Source: Ensifer sp. Root278
GTDB taxonomy: Bacteria; Pseudomonadota; Alphaproteobacteria; Rhizobiales; Rhizobiaceae
Assembly: GCF_001429285.1 (NCBI RefSeq)
Contig: NZ_LMJJ01000040.1
Coordinates: forward strand, 62,035-126,034
DNA: 64,000 bases
Direction of reading: 5' to 3'
Under the pieces are notes generated by a model, which searched no databases, had not been told where the DNA came from, and saw nothing but the letters and a program-made list of their open reading frames with translations. The position numbers and the translations under genes are program-made. Positions 18,732 through 25,964 of this stretch are shown piece by piece. The first letter of the stretch is position 1. Each line of letters opens with the position of its first letter.

Positions 18732-19649
18732 ATGTCTGCGTCCGACAACAGAACCGTCCTGCGGCTTGCCTTTTGGGGCATTCCGCTGTCTCTGGCCGTG
18801 CTGGGGCTGAAGCTTCTTGCCTGGTGGCTCACCGGCTCGGTGGCCCTTTTGTCCGATGGTCTCGAATCCACGGTCAACGTGATCGCTGCAGTGATCGCCT
18901 ATCTGATGATCGGTTATGCTTCCAAGCCGGCGGATGCCGGCCATCCCTTTGGCCACCATAAGGCGGAGTATTTTTCAGCCGTCATCGAAGGCGTGCTGAT
19001 CGTCGTTGCAGCTCTTTTGATCGTCTGGGAAGCGGTGCCGGCGATCATGGCGCCGGTGGTGATGGAAGCGCCGGCTCTGGGCCTGGCGATCAACTTCGCC
19101 GCGGGTGTCGTCAACGCCATCTGGGCCTATGTGCTGATCACAGCCGGCCGCAACCATCGCTCGCCGGCGCTGAGTGCCGATGGTCACCATATCCTGTCGG
19201 ATGTCGTCACCTCGATCGGCGTTCTCGTCGGCCTCGTGCTTGCCATCGCGACCGGCTACGCGATCCTCGACCCCCTGCTCGCCGTCGTCGTCGCCTGCAA
19301 CATCCTCTTCCAGGGCTGGATGGTGATCTCGCGTTCGATCGATGGATTGATGGACCGGGCGGTTTCGGTGGAAGAGGAAGAGGCGATCAAGCAGGCGATC
19401 GCCGCCAATGCCGCGGGGTCGCTCGGCGTGCACGATCTCAAGACCCGTCAGGCCGGTCCGGCCATCTTTGTGGACTTCCACATGGTCGTGCCGGAAGCGA
19501 TGCCGGTCGGCGAGGCGCACGATATCTGCGACCGGATCGAGGATGCGATCCGTGTGGTGCATCCGGGCGCCAGGATAGCGATCCATGTGGAGCCGGAGGG
19601 CGAGAAGGCGCACGGCGTGCGCGTCAAGACGACGTCAGCGCGCCATTGA
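18732..19649 (+). CDS. Cation diffusion facilitator, probable Mn2+/Fe2+ exporter (SmYiiP-like)
   Basis: A 305-residue CDF antiporter with six predicted membrane helices and a C-terminal cytoplasmic domain. Metal-site motifs are visible: LLSDGLEST in TM2, GHPFGHHKAEYF in the loop and DGHHILSDV in TM5. The His/Asp arrangement fits Mn2+/Fe2+-preferring members. In S. meliloti the CDF gene next to trpE(G), SMc02724 (SmYiiP), has been shown to export Mn2+, and the neighbourhood is similar here except for an inserted LysR/MFS pair. ATG 18732 is chosen over ATG 18723 because AGGGA at 18718-18722 is properly spaced only for the former. Confidence 0.88.
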   Translation: MSASDNRTVLRLAFWGIPLSLAVLGLKLLAWWLTGSVALLSDGLESTVNVIAAVIAYLMIGYASKPADAGHPFGHHKAEYFSAVIEGVLIVVAALLIVWEAVPAIMAPVVMEAPALGLAINFAAGVVNAIWAYVLITAGRNHRSPALSADGHHILSDVVTSIGVLVGLVLAIATGYAILDPLLAVVVACNILFQGWMVISRSIDGLMDRAVSVEEEEAIKQAIAANAAGSLGVHDLKTRQAGPAIFVDFHMVVPEAMPVGEAHDICDRIEDAIRVVHPGARIAIHVEPEGEKAHGVRVKTTSARH

Positions 19650-19800
19650 AAACACAAACGGCCGATATCGCTTGAACTGCGAGAAGATTTCCTTCTTAAG
19701 GCAGTTCTGATTTAAGGGCCGCAAACGGGGCGGGTCGGCGAGGGCGCAAGCCGGTATCGACCGAACCCACGCGCGGATGTTCTCACGGAGCAACAGGCAA

Positions 19801-20265
19801 ATGAGCAAGACTGACGTATCTGGCCTCTCGCAATTGGGCGCGAAGGTCGACCTGCCGCAAAGCCCGGAAGAGGCGGTGCTGGAGCGGGTGCCGAGCGGCA
19901 ACAAGGGCAAGGACTATCTGGTGCGCTTCACCGCGCCGGAGTTCACCTCGCTCTGCCCGATGACCGGGCAGCCGGATTTCGCCCATATCGTCATCGACTA
20001 TGTGCCGGATGAGTGGCTGGTGGAATCGAAGTCGCTGAAACTGTTCCTGCACTCCTTCCGCAACCACGGCGCCTTTCACGAGGACTGCACCATCGAGATC
20101 GCCCAGCGGCTGGTCTCGCTGCTTTCGCCACGCTGGCTCCGCATCGGCGCCTATTGGTACCCGCGTGGCGGTATCCCGATCGACGTCTTCTGGCAGACCG
20201 GCAAGCCGCCGGAGGGCCTGTGGCTGCCCGATCAGGGCGTGCCGACCTATCGCGGTCGCGGGTAA
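19801..20265 (+). CDS. queF: NADPH-dependent 7-cyano-7-deazaguanine reductase
   Basis: A 154-residue unimodular QueF (YkvM type). It reduces preQ0 to preQ1 on the route to queuosine-modified tRNA. Key residues are visible: catalytic Cys52 in [11 protein letters not shown] with Asp59, the substrate motif ESKSLK at 75-80, and [10 protein letters not shown] at 85-94. The MSKTDVSG start at 19801 is preferred over an in-frame ATG at 19777. I looked for a preQ1 riboswitch in the 151-nt upstream gap and saw none. Confidence 0.95.
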   Translation: MSKTDVSGLSQLGAKVDLPQSPEEAVLERVPSGNKGKDYLVRFTAPEFTSLCPMTGQPDFAHIVIDYVPDEWLVESKSLKLFLHSFRNHGAFHEDCTIEIAQRLVSLLSPRWLRIGAYWYPRGGIPIDVFWQTGKPPEGLWLPDQGVPTYRGRG

Positions 20266-20285
20266 GGGAAAAAGCGGGGTCTCCG

Positions 20286-20801
20286 CTACGGCTTGAAAGC
20301 CCGGCGTTGGCGCCAGGCATCAGCGATGCGCGCGGCAACCTGATCGGTTGGTTCGTGCGTATCCACTTCGAGGTCGTAGTTGCAGTGGGCATGCGTCTTG
20401 AGGTGAAACCGGGCTTCACCGATCGTGCGATCGCCGCGCTCGCGACGCTCAAGGTCTTCGATAGGCGCATGAACGCCGATCCAGAAGACGTCCAGATGTG
20501 CTGTCAGTTTTCTGATCTCGTCGGACCAGCTTTTCTCCTCGACGATATGCTCGACGATCAGATCGTTGCCGGCCCCGGCGAAAGCCGCAATCGAGCGGTG
20601 AAATCCGTCGAAGAACCTGTTGCGTTCGCCGCGCATCCCATGGTGCATGCCACGCTTGAGCACCCGAAAGCCGGCGTCGGCAAGCTGATCTGACGCATAG
20701 TAGCAGAAGGGCTCCGGGAGGATTTCCCGGAGCGCCTTTGCCAGCGTGGATTTTCCGGAACTGGACGTGCCGTTCAGAAAGATAATGCGTCCGTGCTGCA
20801 C
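20286..20801 (-). CDS. Chloramphenicol phosphotransferase-like P-loop kinase
   Basis: A 171-residue P-loop protein with Walker A GTSSSGKST at residues 11-19, right after the first strand, and HIVEEKSW plus ERRERGDR motifs further on. These resemble the CPT family, which in Streptomyces phosphorylates chloramphenicol. Homologues in non-producers probably act on other small molecules, so resistance should not be assumed. The gene is convergent with queF and lies 11 nt upstream of hupE on the same strand, so the two may be co-transcribed. Confidence 0.8.
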   Translation of the reverse strand: MQHGRIIFLNGTSSSGKSTLAKALREILPEPFCYYASDQLADAGFRVLKRGMHHGMRGERNRFFDGFHRSIAAFAGAGNDLIVEHIVEEKSWSDEIRKLTAHLDVFWIGVHAPIEDLERRERGDRTIGEARFHLKTHAHCNYDLEVDTHEPTDQVAARIADAWRQRRAFKP

Positions 20802-20812
20802 GTTTCCTGATC

Positions 20813-21391
20813 TCAGCCGAAGATCAGGGCTGCACCCGCAACTGCAGTCAGCCCGCCGAGGATGCGCGCCAGCACGTTGCCGCCGGAAAGGCGCTGAAGG
20901 GCGATGCCGAGACCGATGCCGGCTACATGAAGCGCTGCGGTCGCGCCAATGAAGCCGACCGAGAAGGCGAGTGCCCCGGCGCTGCCAAGCTCACCGCCAT
21001 GGGCGTGGCCGTGGAAGAGGGCAAAGACGCCGACGATGGCCGCCGATGCAGCGGTGTCGAGGCGCACCGCCATGGCGACGAGCAGGCCGAGTGCGACCAC
21101 AGAGGCCAAGATCGCCGGCTCGACGAAGGGCAGTCCGACGCCGGCCATGGCGAGCGCGAAGCCCGCCGCCATCATGGAGACGAAGGCCGTCGGCACGATC
21201 CACAGTGCCCGGCCGCCAATCTGGGCGGCCCAGAGGCCGACGGCGACCATGACGAGGATATGGTCGAGGCCGAAGAGCGGATGCGAGAAGCCGGCCGCAA
21301 ACGAGCCGTTTTCTTCCGGGTTGAGGTGGGCGAAGGCCGGAGCGGCGGAAGCGATCAGCGCCGCGGCAGCAATCAGGATGCGTCTGTTCAT
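20813..21391 (-). CDS. hupE: HupE/UreJ family metal permease
   Basis: A 192-residue membrane protein with a cleavable signal-like N-terminus (ending APAFAHLNPEE) and about six hydrophobic helices. The HupE signature HPLFGLDHILVMVAVGLWA occurs at about 37-55 and the His-rich FHGHAHGGE at about 126-134. HupE/UreJ proteins are Ni2+ or Co2+ uptake permeases, usually near hydrogenase or urease genes. No nickel enzyme is encoded nearby, so the metal is open. ATG 21391 is chosen because it starts the signal peptide. I saw no cobalamin riboswitch upstream. Confidence 0.88.
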   Translation of the reverse strand: MNRRILIAAAALIASAAPAFAHLNPEENGSFAAGFSHPLFGLDHILVMVAVGLWAAQIGGRALWIVPTAFVSMMAAGFALAMAGVGLPFVEPAILASVVALGLLVAMAVRLDTAASAAIVGVFALFHGHAHGGELGSAGALAFSVGFIGATAALHVAGIGLGIALQRLSGGNVLARILGGLTAVAGAALIFG

Positions 21392-21629
21392 GCGTGTCCC
21401 CATGGATCGGCGAGGCCTGGGAGGATGGCCCCGTTCTGAATGTTTGGCGCGGTTGATTTTATTGGCCTTTGTCCACCTGTCTATACGGCATTTGGCGGTA
21501 GGTGTTTTTACCATAAGCGAAGTGCGCCTTGCCGCTTTGTCGCCGCTTCGGTTTGTTGCATTGTCTTCGGCGTCGAGTCGCATTATCTGACTTTGACTGA
21601 AGACTTCATGAGACGCCGGAGAAACACGG

Positions 21630-22217
21630 ATGTACGACAACGACGACGAGGACGACAAGAAGACCGAATTGCCGCTCGGCAAGGAAACGGAGGCGAACCT
21701 TTTCAAGTCGCGTTCGATTTTCATCTACGGCACGATCACCCAGGAACTGGCGCAGAAAGTGTGCTCGCAGCTCGTGGCGCTTGCGTCGGCCAGCGATGAG
21801 GACATCCGTCTCTTCGTCAGTTCGCCGGGCGGCCACGTTGAATCCGGCGACAGCATTCACGACATGATCAAGTTCGTGAAGCCGAAGGTCTGGACGATCG
21901 GCACCGGCTGGGTCGCATCCGCCGGCGCGCTGATTTATGTCGGCGTTCCCAAGGAGCGTCGCCTTTGCCTGCCGAACACCCGCTTCCTGCTTCACCAACC
22001 GTCGGGCGGCACCCGCGGCATGGCTTCGGACATCGAGATCCAGGCACGCGAAATCATCAAGATGAACGAGCGCCTCAACAAGATCTTCTCCGAAGCGACC
22101 GGCCAGACGGTCGAAAAGATCGCCAAGGACACCGAGCGCGATTACTGGCTGTCGGCTGAAGAGGCCAAGAGCTATGGTCTCGTGTCGCGCATCATCACCT
22201 CGGCTGCGGACATCTGA
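21630..22217 (+). CDS. clpP: ATP-dependent Clp protease proteolytic subunit (accessory ClpP paralogue)
   Basis: A 195-residue ClpP with the full catalytic triad at the usual positions: Ser97 in GWVASAGA, His122 in FLLHQP and Asp171 in TERDYW. The N-terminus is unusual, an acidic stretch ([13 protein letters not shown]) before the core. No clpX or clpA is adjacent, whereas rhizobial housekeeping clpP normally sits with clpX. This is therefore probably one of the extra ClpP paralogues known in Rhizobiales. It has its own terminator, and hupE is divergent from it. Confidence 0.92.
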   Translation: MYDNDDEDDKKTELPLGKETEANLFKSRSIFIYGTITQELAQKVCSQLVALASASDEDIRLFVSSPGGHVESGDSIHDMIKFVKPKVWTIGTGWVASAGALIYVGVPKERRLCLPNTRFLLHQPSGGTRGMASDIEIQAREIIKMNERLNKIFSEATGQTVEKIAKDTERDYWLSAEEAKSYGLVSRIITSAADI

Positions 22218-22241
22218 GTTCGCTTCAGCCGAACGGATATG

Positions 22242-22276
22242 AAGGGCACCGGCATCGCGGCGGTGCCCTTTTCTTT
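22242..22276 (+). terminator. Rho-independent terminator of clpP
   Basis: Perfect 10-bp stem AAGGGCACCG (22242-22251) / CGGTGCCCTT (22261-22270), loop of 9 nt, then TTCTTTT. Confidence 0.9.
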
Positions 22277-22303
22277 TGCAGCGACCTGCGCGCATTGTGC
22301 CGC

Positions 22304-22340
22304 TTGCTCCGGTTCGGCAAGCCGTGTATAGGCTTTGACC
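22304..22340 (+). promoter_or_regulatory. Promoter of the leu leader and leuA
   Basis: TTGCTC at 22304-22309, a 17-nt spacer and TATAGG at 22327-22332. The expected start is about 22339-22341, at the A of the leader-peptide ATG. Confidence 0.6.
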
Positions 22341-22466
22341 ATGACCAAGGCTGACGCATATCGGATCGCCTCGATCCCCGCCGGACACGATGACAATCGT
22401 GCGCCGTCGCGCGCCTTCGCATCGCTTCTTCTTCTCGGCCTTACTCGCGGTTGCCGGGTTCGCTGA
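22341..22466 (+). CDS. Candidate leu leader peptide with a Leu-codon run
   Basis: A 41-codon ORF starting MTKADAYRIAS and ending SLLLLGLTRGCRVR, then TGA. Codons at 22425-22442 are CTT CTT CTT CTC GGC CTT: five Leu codons in six, immediately before a basic tail. The leuA start is 160 nt downstream and a 7-bp-clamped hairpin begins at the stop codon. This is the layout of a leucine-sensing attenuator leader peptide. The ATG coincides with the predicted transcription start and lacks a Shine-Dalgarno. I have not matched it to a published leader; the call rests on codon content and position. The symbol leuL would be natural. Confidence 0.7.
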   Translation: MTKADAYRIASIPAGHDDNRAPSRAFASLLLLGLTRGCRVR

Positions 22467-22626
22467 GGAGCGCCCGGCGGCCGAAAAGCCACGCCGGCGG
22501 ATGCTCCTCGACCCCCATAGAGTTTTAGGACAAAGGCGCGCCCGCCGCGGCATTTGCCATCGCAATCCGGTCCCCGATCGGTTATGGCAATGCTGCCAGA
22601 GCGCTCAGTGATGAAGAGAAGCTGCA
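22465..22626 (+). promoter_or_regulatory. Structured leuA leader RNA (candidate attenuator)
   Basis: GAGGAGC (22465-22471, overlapping the leader stop codon) pairs with GCTCCTC (22503-22509), and CCGGCG/CGCCGG pair inside it. Further on, GCATTTGCCAT and ATGGCAATGC form a second, bulged stem close to leuA. No clear T run follows either stem, so the termination step could be Rho-dependent or translational. No other gene is seen in the 409-nt clpP-leuA gap. Confidence 0.5.
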
Positions 22627-24336
22627 ATGATCCAGAAGTCCCATTCCATCAAGAACGGCATGCCGGAAGCGTCGGTGAAGTATCAGCCTTACCCGCAGAT
22701 CGCACTCACCGACCGCACCTGGCCGTCGAAGACGATCACCAAGGCGCCGATCTGGTGCTCGGTTGACCTGCGCGACGGTAACCAGTCGCTGATCGACCCG
22801 ATGGGTCACGATCGCAAGGCCCGCATGTTCCAGCTGCTGCTCGACATGGGCTTCAAGGAAATCGAGATCGGCTTCCCCTCGGCCTCGCAGACCGACTTCG
22901 ACTTTGCCCGCTGGTGCATCGAGGAGGGCAACGTCGCCAAGGACGTGTCGCTGCAGGTGCTGGTGCAGTGCCGGCCCGAGTTGATCACCCGCACCTTCGA
23001 AGCGCTCGAGGGCGCCCACCAGCCGATCGTGCATTTCTACAATTCCACCAGTGAATTGCAGCGCCGCGTGGTCTTCGCCAAGGACGTCGCCGGCATCAAG
23101 CAGATTGCCACCGACGCTGCCAAGATGATCACCGACATGGCAGCCAAGGCCGGTGGCGGCTACCGCTTCGAGTATTCGCCCGAGAGCTTTACCGGCACCG
23201 AACTCGAAGTGGCGCTGGAGATCTGCAATGCGGTCACCGAAATCGTCAAGCCGACTCCCGAAAACAAGCTGATCCTGAACCTGCCCTCGACCGTCGAGAT
23301 GGCGACGCCGAACATCTATGCCGACCAGATCGAATGGATGTGCCGCAACCTCGACAACCGCGAAAACCTGATCATCTCGCTGCACCCGCACAACGACCGC
23401 GGCACCGGCATTGCCGCCACCGAGCTCGGCCTGATGGCTGGCGCCGACCGCGTCGAAGGCACGCTGTTCGGCAATGGCGAGCGCACCGGCAACGTCGACG
23501 TCGTCACCCTGGCGCTGAACATGTTCACGCAAGGCGTCGACCCGCAGCTCGACTGCTCGGACATCGAGCGGATCAAGGAAGTCTACGAATACTCCAACCA
23601 GATGGTCATTCCGGAGCGCCATCCATACGTCGGCGAGCTGGTCTATACGGCCTTCTCTGGTTCGCACCAGGACGCGATCAACAAAGGCATGAAGGCGATC
23701 AAGACGGCCAACAAGCCGCTCTGGGAAGTGCCGTATCTGCCAATTGATCCGCGCGACGTCGGCCGTTCCTACGAGGCGATCATCCGCATCAACTCGCAGT
23801 CGGGCAAGGGCGGCATCGCCTACATCCTGCAGGAGGATTACGGCATCAACCTGCCGCGCAACCTCCAGGTCGAGTTCCGCGAAGACATCCAGCGCATTAC
23901 CGACGAGGAAGGCAAGGAGGTGCCCTCCAGGCGCATCCACGAGCGCTTCATCGAGCGCTATGTCGAGCAGCCGGGCGCGCGCATCAAGTTCGTCGATCAC
24001 CACACCTATCCGGTCGGCGAGCACAAGGGCGTGCGCGTGGTGGCCGCCGAGATCACCGACAATGGCGAGGTGAAGCGCATCGAAGGCAAGGGCACCGGCC
24101 CGATCGACGGCTTCATCAACGCGCTGTCGATCTACCTCGGCATCGATCTTTCGGTCGCTGACTATTCCGAGCACTCACTGCAGCACGGCTCCAACGCGGC
24201 GGCCATCGCCTATGTCGAGATGGAGCATCCGGGCGGAAAACTGTTCGGTGCCGGTATCAATACCAACATCGTTGCCGCCTCGCTCGAAGCGATCGTGTCG
24301 GCGGCGAACCGCGTTCTGGAAATGAAGCGCGGCTGA
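22627..24336 (+). CDS. leuA: 2-isopropylmalate synthase
   Basis: A 569-residue long-form LeuA. It condenses acetyl-CoA and 2-oxoisovalerate in the first committed step of Leu synthesis. The DRE-TIM barrel signature VDLRDGNQSL is at about 42-51, and the metal/His motif SLHPHNDRGTG with the GNGERTGN loop follows. The C-terminal ~130 residues form the LeuA dimer/allosteric domain that binds leucine for feedback inhibition (GKGTGPIDGFINAL). ATG 22627 follows GAAGAGAAG. The gene stands alone, between its leader region and a terminator. Confidence 0.96.
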   Translation: MIQKSHSIKNGMPEASVKYQPYPQIALTDRTWPSKTITKAPIWCSVDLRDGNQSLIDPMGHDRKARMFQLLLDMGFKEIEIGFPSASQTDFDFARWCIEEGNVAKDVSLQVLVQCRPELITRTFEALEGAHQPIVHFYNSTSELQRRVVFAKDVAGIKQIATDAAKMITDMAAKAGGGYRFEYSPESFTGTELEVALEICNAVTEIVKPTPENKLILNLPSTVEMATPNIYADQIEWMCRNLDNRENLIISLHPHNDRGTGIAATELGLMAGADRVEGTLFGNGERTGNVDVVTLALNMFTQGVDPQLDCSDIERIKEVYEYSNQMVIPERHPYVGELVYTAFSGSHQDAINKGMKAIKTANKPLWEVPYLPIDPRDVGRSYEAIIRINSQSGKGGIAYILQEDYGINLPRNLQVEFREDIQRITDEEGKEVPSRRIHERFIERYVEQPGARIKFVDHHTYPVGEHKGVRVVAAEITDNGEVKRIEGKGTGPIDGFINALSIYLGIDLSVADYSEHSLQHGSNAAAIAYVEMEHPGGKLFGAGINTNIVAASLEAIVSAANRVLEMKRG

Positions 24337-24342
24337 TCAACA

Positions 24343-24380
24343 AAAACGCCGCGTGCCCTCAATGGACGGGCGGCGTTTTC
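24343..24380 (+). terminator. Rho-independent terminator of leuA
   Basis: Perfect 10-bp stem AAAACGCCGC (24343-24352) / GCGGCGTTTT (24370-24379). The A and T arms make it bidirectional in principle, although the convergent gene ends 70 nt further on. Confidence 0.88.
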
Positions 24381-24448
24381 GATCAATCGTTGAGACAGGG
24401 CAGTCGCAGCTCGGCATGACGGCGTCATGCCGACGCGCCGGTCGCCTG

Positions 24449-24829
24449 TTATGCCTGCCGCGCCTTGCGGTTGGCGTAGCGCCGGTCGCGTTCGGCCTTG
24501 CGAGCGGCCTCGTCCTCGATCACGCGCGAAATGCGGCTCCGGTCAGCGGCCTCGCGTGCCTCGGTCTCGGCTCTAGCAGCGGCTGCGATGGCGGCCTCGC
24601 GCTCTGCCGCCTCGGCCTGCAAACGCTCGCGCTCCTCGGCCTTCGCCCGTTCGCGACCAGCGCGCCGTTCCTCGCGGGCCGCAGCGACTGCCTGACGCTC
24701 GGCCTGGCGGGCGAGCTGGGTCGGTTCTGCGGCTTCCTTTGCCGCGCGGTAGGCTTCAAGAAGCGCTTTCTTCGCATCGGCAGCGGCGCTGCGACGGTCG
24801 GTGAGTTCACTGTTTCTGATGTTTCTCAA
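24449..24829 (-). CDS. DUF6481-type highly charged helical protein
   Basis: A 126-residue protein composed almost entirely of Ala, Glu, Arg, Lys and Gln, predicted as one long charged helix. The start MRNIRNSELTDRRSAAADAK and the RRYANRKARQ tail resemble the rhizobial DUF6481 family, of unknown function. There is no membrane or signal segment. It lies 37 nt downstream of another small charged protein gene on the same strand, so they may be one unit. The strongly biased composition makes distant homology searches unreliable. Confidence 0.75.
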   Translation of the reverse strand: MRNIRNSELTDRRSAAADAKKALLEAYRAAKEAAEPTQLARQAERQAVAAAREERRAGRERAKAEERERLQAEAAEREAAIAAAARAETEAREAADRSRISRVIEDEAARKAERDRRYANRKARQA

Positions 24830-24866
24830 GTCTCTCTTCCAGTTGAGGTGTCACCCTGACTGAAGG

Positions 24867-25091
24867 TCAGGTTTTTCTGACGCGTTTCGAAATGGGGGCG
24901 GCAGCACCCGCCAGACGATCTTGCAATTCCTTCGCCAGGCGTGCTTCGCGCAGGCGCGAGGTCTTCTCTTCGCGTGCCTGCACGATGGCGTCGAGTTCCT
25001 CGACTGCGCTGCCTCGGGCAAAAAATTGCGATTGCTCCTTGGCAAAGGCAATCTCGGCCCGCTGGCGCGATTTGGTGTGGGTCTCTGTCAT
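24867..25091 (-). CDS. Small charged hypothetical protein
   Basis: 74 residues, starting MTETHTKSRQRAEIAFAKEQ and rich in Arg, Lys, Glu and Ala, probably helical. ATG 25091 is chosen over a longer in-frame start at 25247, because the longer form would run through the cspA terminator. I do not recognise a named family, though similar short proteins are common in rhizobia. It lies between cspA and the DUF6481-type gene on the same strand. Confidence 0.65.
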   Translation of the reverse strand: MTETHTKSRQRAEIAFAKEQSQFFARGSAVEELDAIVQAREEKTSRLREARLAKELQDRLAGAAAPISKRVRKT

Positions 25092-25184
25092 GGGGGATCC
25101 CGATCTTACAGGCGCGTCGACGGCAGTCACGTCATTCCCGATGTGCAACGCAGTCGCGGGAACGTGCATTCGATGCGCGGAAAT

Positions 25185-25212
25185 AAAAAAGGCCAGGCAT
25201 ATTGCCTGACCT
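25185..25212 (-). terminator. Rho-independent terminator of cspA
   Basis: On the minus strand, GGTCAGGCA and TGCCTGGCC (25211 down to 25191) form a 9-bp stem with one G-U and a 3-nt loop, followed by TTTTTT. It lies 64 nt beyond the cspA stop. Confidence 0.85.
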
Positions 25213-25275
25213 TGATGGGTATCATGCTCTCGGCAGTGCCAGTACATCCGTGGTCAAGGGAGAGCCGATACCGAT

Positions 25276-25485
25276 TCAGGCCGCCTGAAGGTTGCAGGCC
25301 GACATCTTGCCCGACTTGTTGTCGCGCTCCATGTCGTAGGAGACTTTCTGGCCTTCGACGATTTCGCGCATGCCAGCGCGTTCGACGGCGGAGATGTGGA
25401 CGAAGGCGTCCGGGCCGCCGTTGTCAGGCTGAATGAAGCCGAAGCCCTTGGTGGAATTAAACCATTTAACTGTGCCGGTGGTCAT
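25276..25485 (-). CDS. cspA: Cold-shock domain protein
   Basis: A 69-residue single cold-shock domain (OB fold) that binds single-stranded RNA/DNA. Both nucleic-acid motifs are present: RNP1-like KGFGFIQ at about 13-19 and RNP2-like DAFVHIS at about 27-33. ATG 25485 (MTTGTVKWFN) is the family start; an in-frame ATG five codons earlier is less likely. A predicted sigma70 promoter at 25631-25659 implies a 5' leader of about 140 nt, typical of thermoregulated csp mRNAs. Confidence 0.96.
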   Translation of the reverse strand: MTTGTVKWFNSTKGFGFIQPDNGGPDAFVHISAVERAGMREIVEGQKVSYDMERDNKSGKMSACNLQAA

Positions 25486-25630
25486 GAAGAACCCTCTCAT
25501 AGCATATTGAACGACCGCGACGCGGGAGCGCTGCGGATGGTGATAGCGATTTTTGAAAGGAAGGTTCGTTCAGGGCGCAGTTGCTAGATGCGCGGTAACC
25601 AAAGCTTAGCAAGCAAATATCGATTTGTCA

Positions 25631-25659
25631 GAGATAGAGGTAAAGTATTGCAATGTCAA
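25631..25659 (-). promoter_or_regulatory. Promoter of cspA
   Basis: On the minus strand, TTGACA (25659-25654), a 17-nt spacer and TATCTC (25636-25631). It predicts a start near 25624. The remaining gap up to the anti-sigma gene (25660-25964) is AT-richer than its surroundings and holds one strong hairpin (25880-25912) and no convincing gene. Confidence 0.65.
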
Positions 25660-25879
25660 CCTTTGGTTTTTTCTTGCCGATTTTTGCCAATTTTGCGGGA
25701 GCTGTGACGCTCCAATTCGGACTCAATATTTGACCATGGCGATATGTGTATTTTGCGACGTGGGCGCAGGTGTAACCGTTTGGTTGCCTACACAAATTTC
25801 TGCTTGATCCAAATATGGGCGCAGGAATTATGCTCTCTGCCGAGCCGCGGCCGATGTCTGCTTTTCATGGCAGCGAAAT

Positions 25880-25912
25880 CCGCCTTGGCAACTGGTGTTG
25901 CCAAGGGGGCGG
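25880..25912. repeat. Strong intergenic hairpin
   Basis: CTTGGCAAC (25884-25892) and GTTGCCAAG (25897-25905) form a perfect 9-bp stem with a TGGT loop. CCGCC/GGCGG extend it with a 2-nt bulge. No T run on either strand. It lies 53 nt past the anti-sigma gene stop on the minus strand, so it may protect or end that transcript. Confidence 0.6.
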
Positions 25913-25964
25913 CTCCAGAATTTTCGTGTTGGTTGCGGCAAAGCCAAGCTTTGAAGGCGTGAAC

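Noticed and set aside
19650-19800. preQ1 riboswitch upstream of queF
   Set aside because: No preQ1-type hairpin with an A-rich tail was visible in the gap.
20286-20801. Calling the CPT-like gene an antibiotic-resistance gene
   Set aside because: Only the general kinase fold is supported; homologues outside Streptomyces are not shown to act on chloramphenicol.
22390-22611. 73-residue ORF in the clpP-leuA gap starting at 22390
   Set aside because: It overlaps the Leu-rich leader ORF in another frame, has no ribosome site and no recognisable features.
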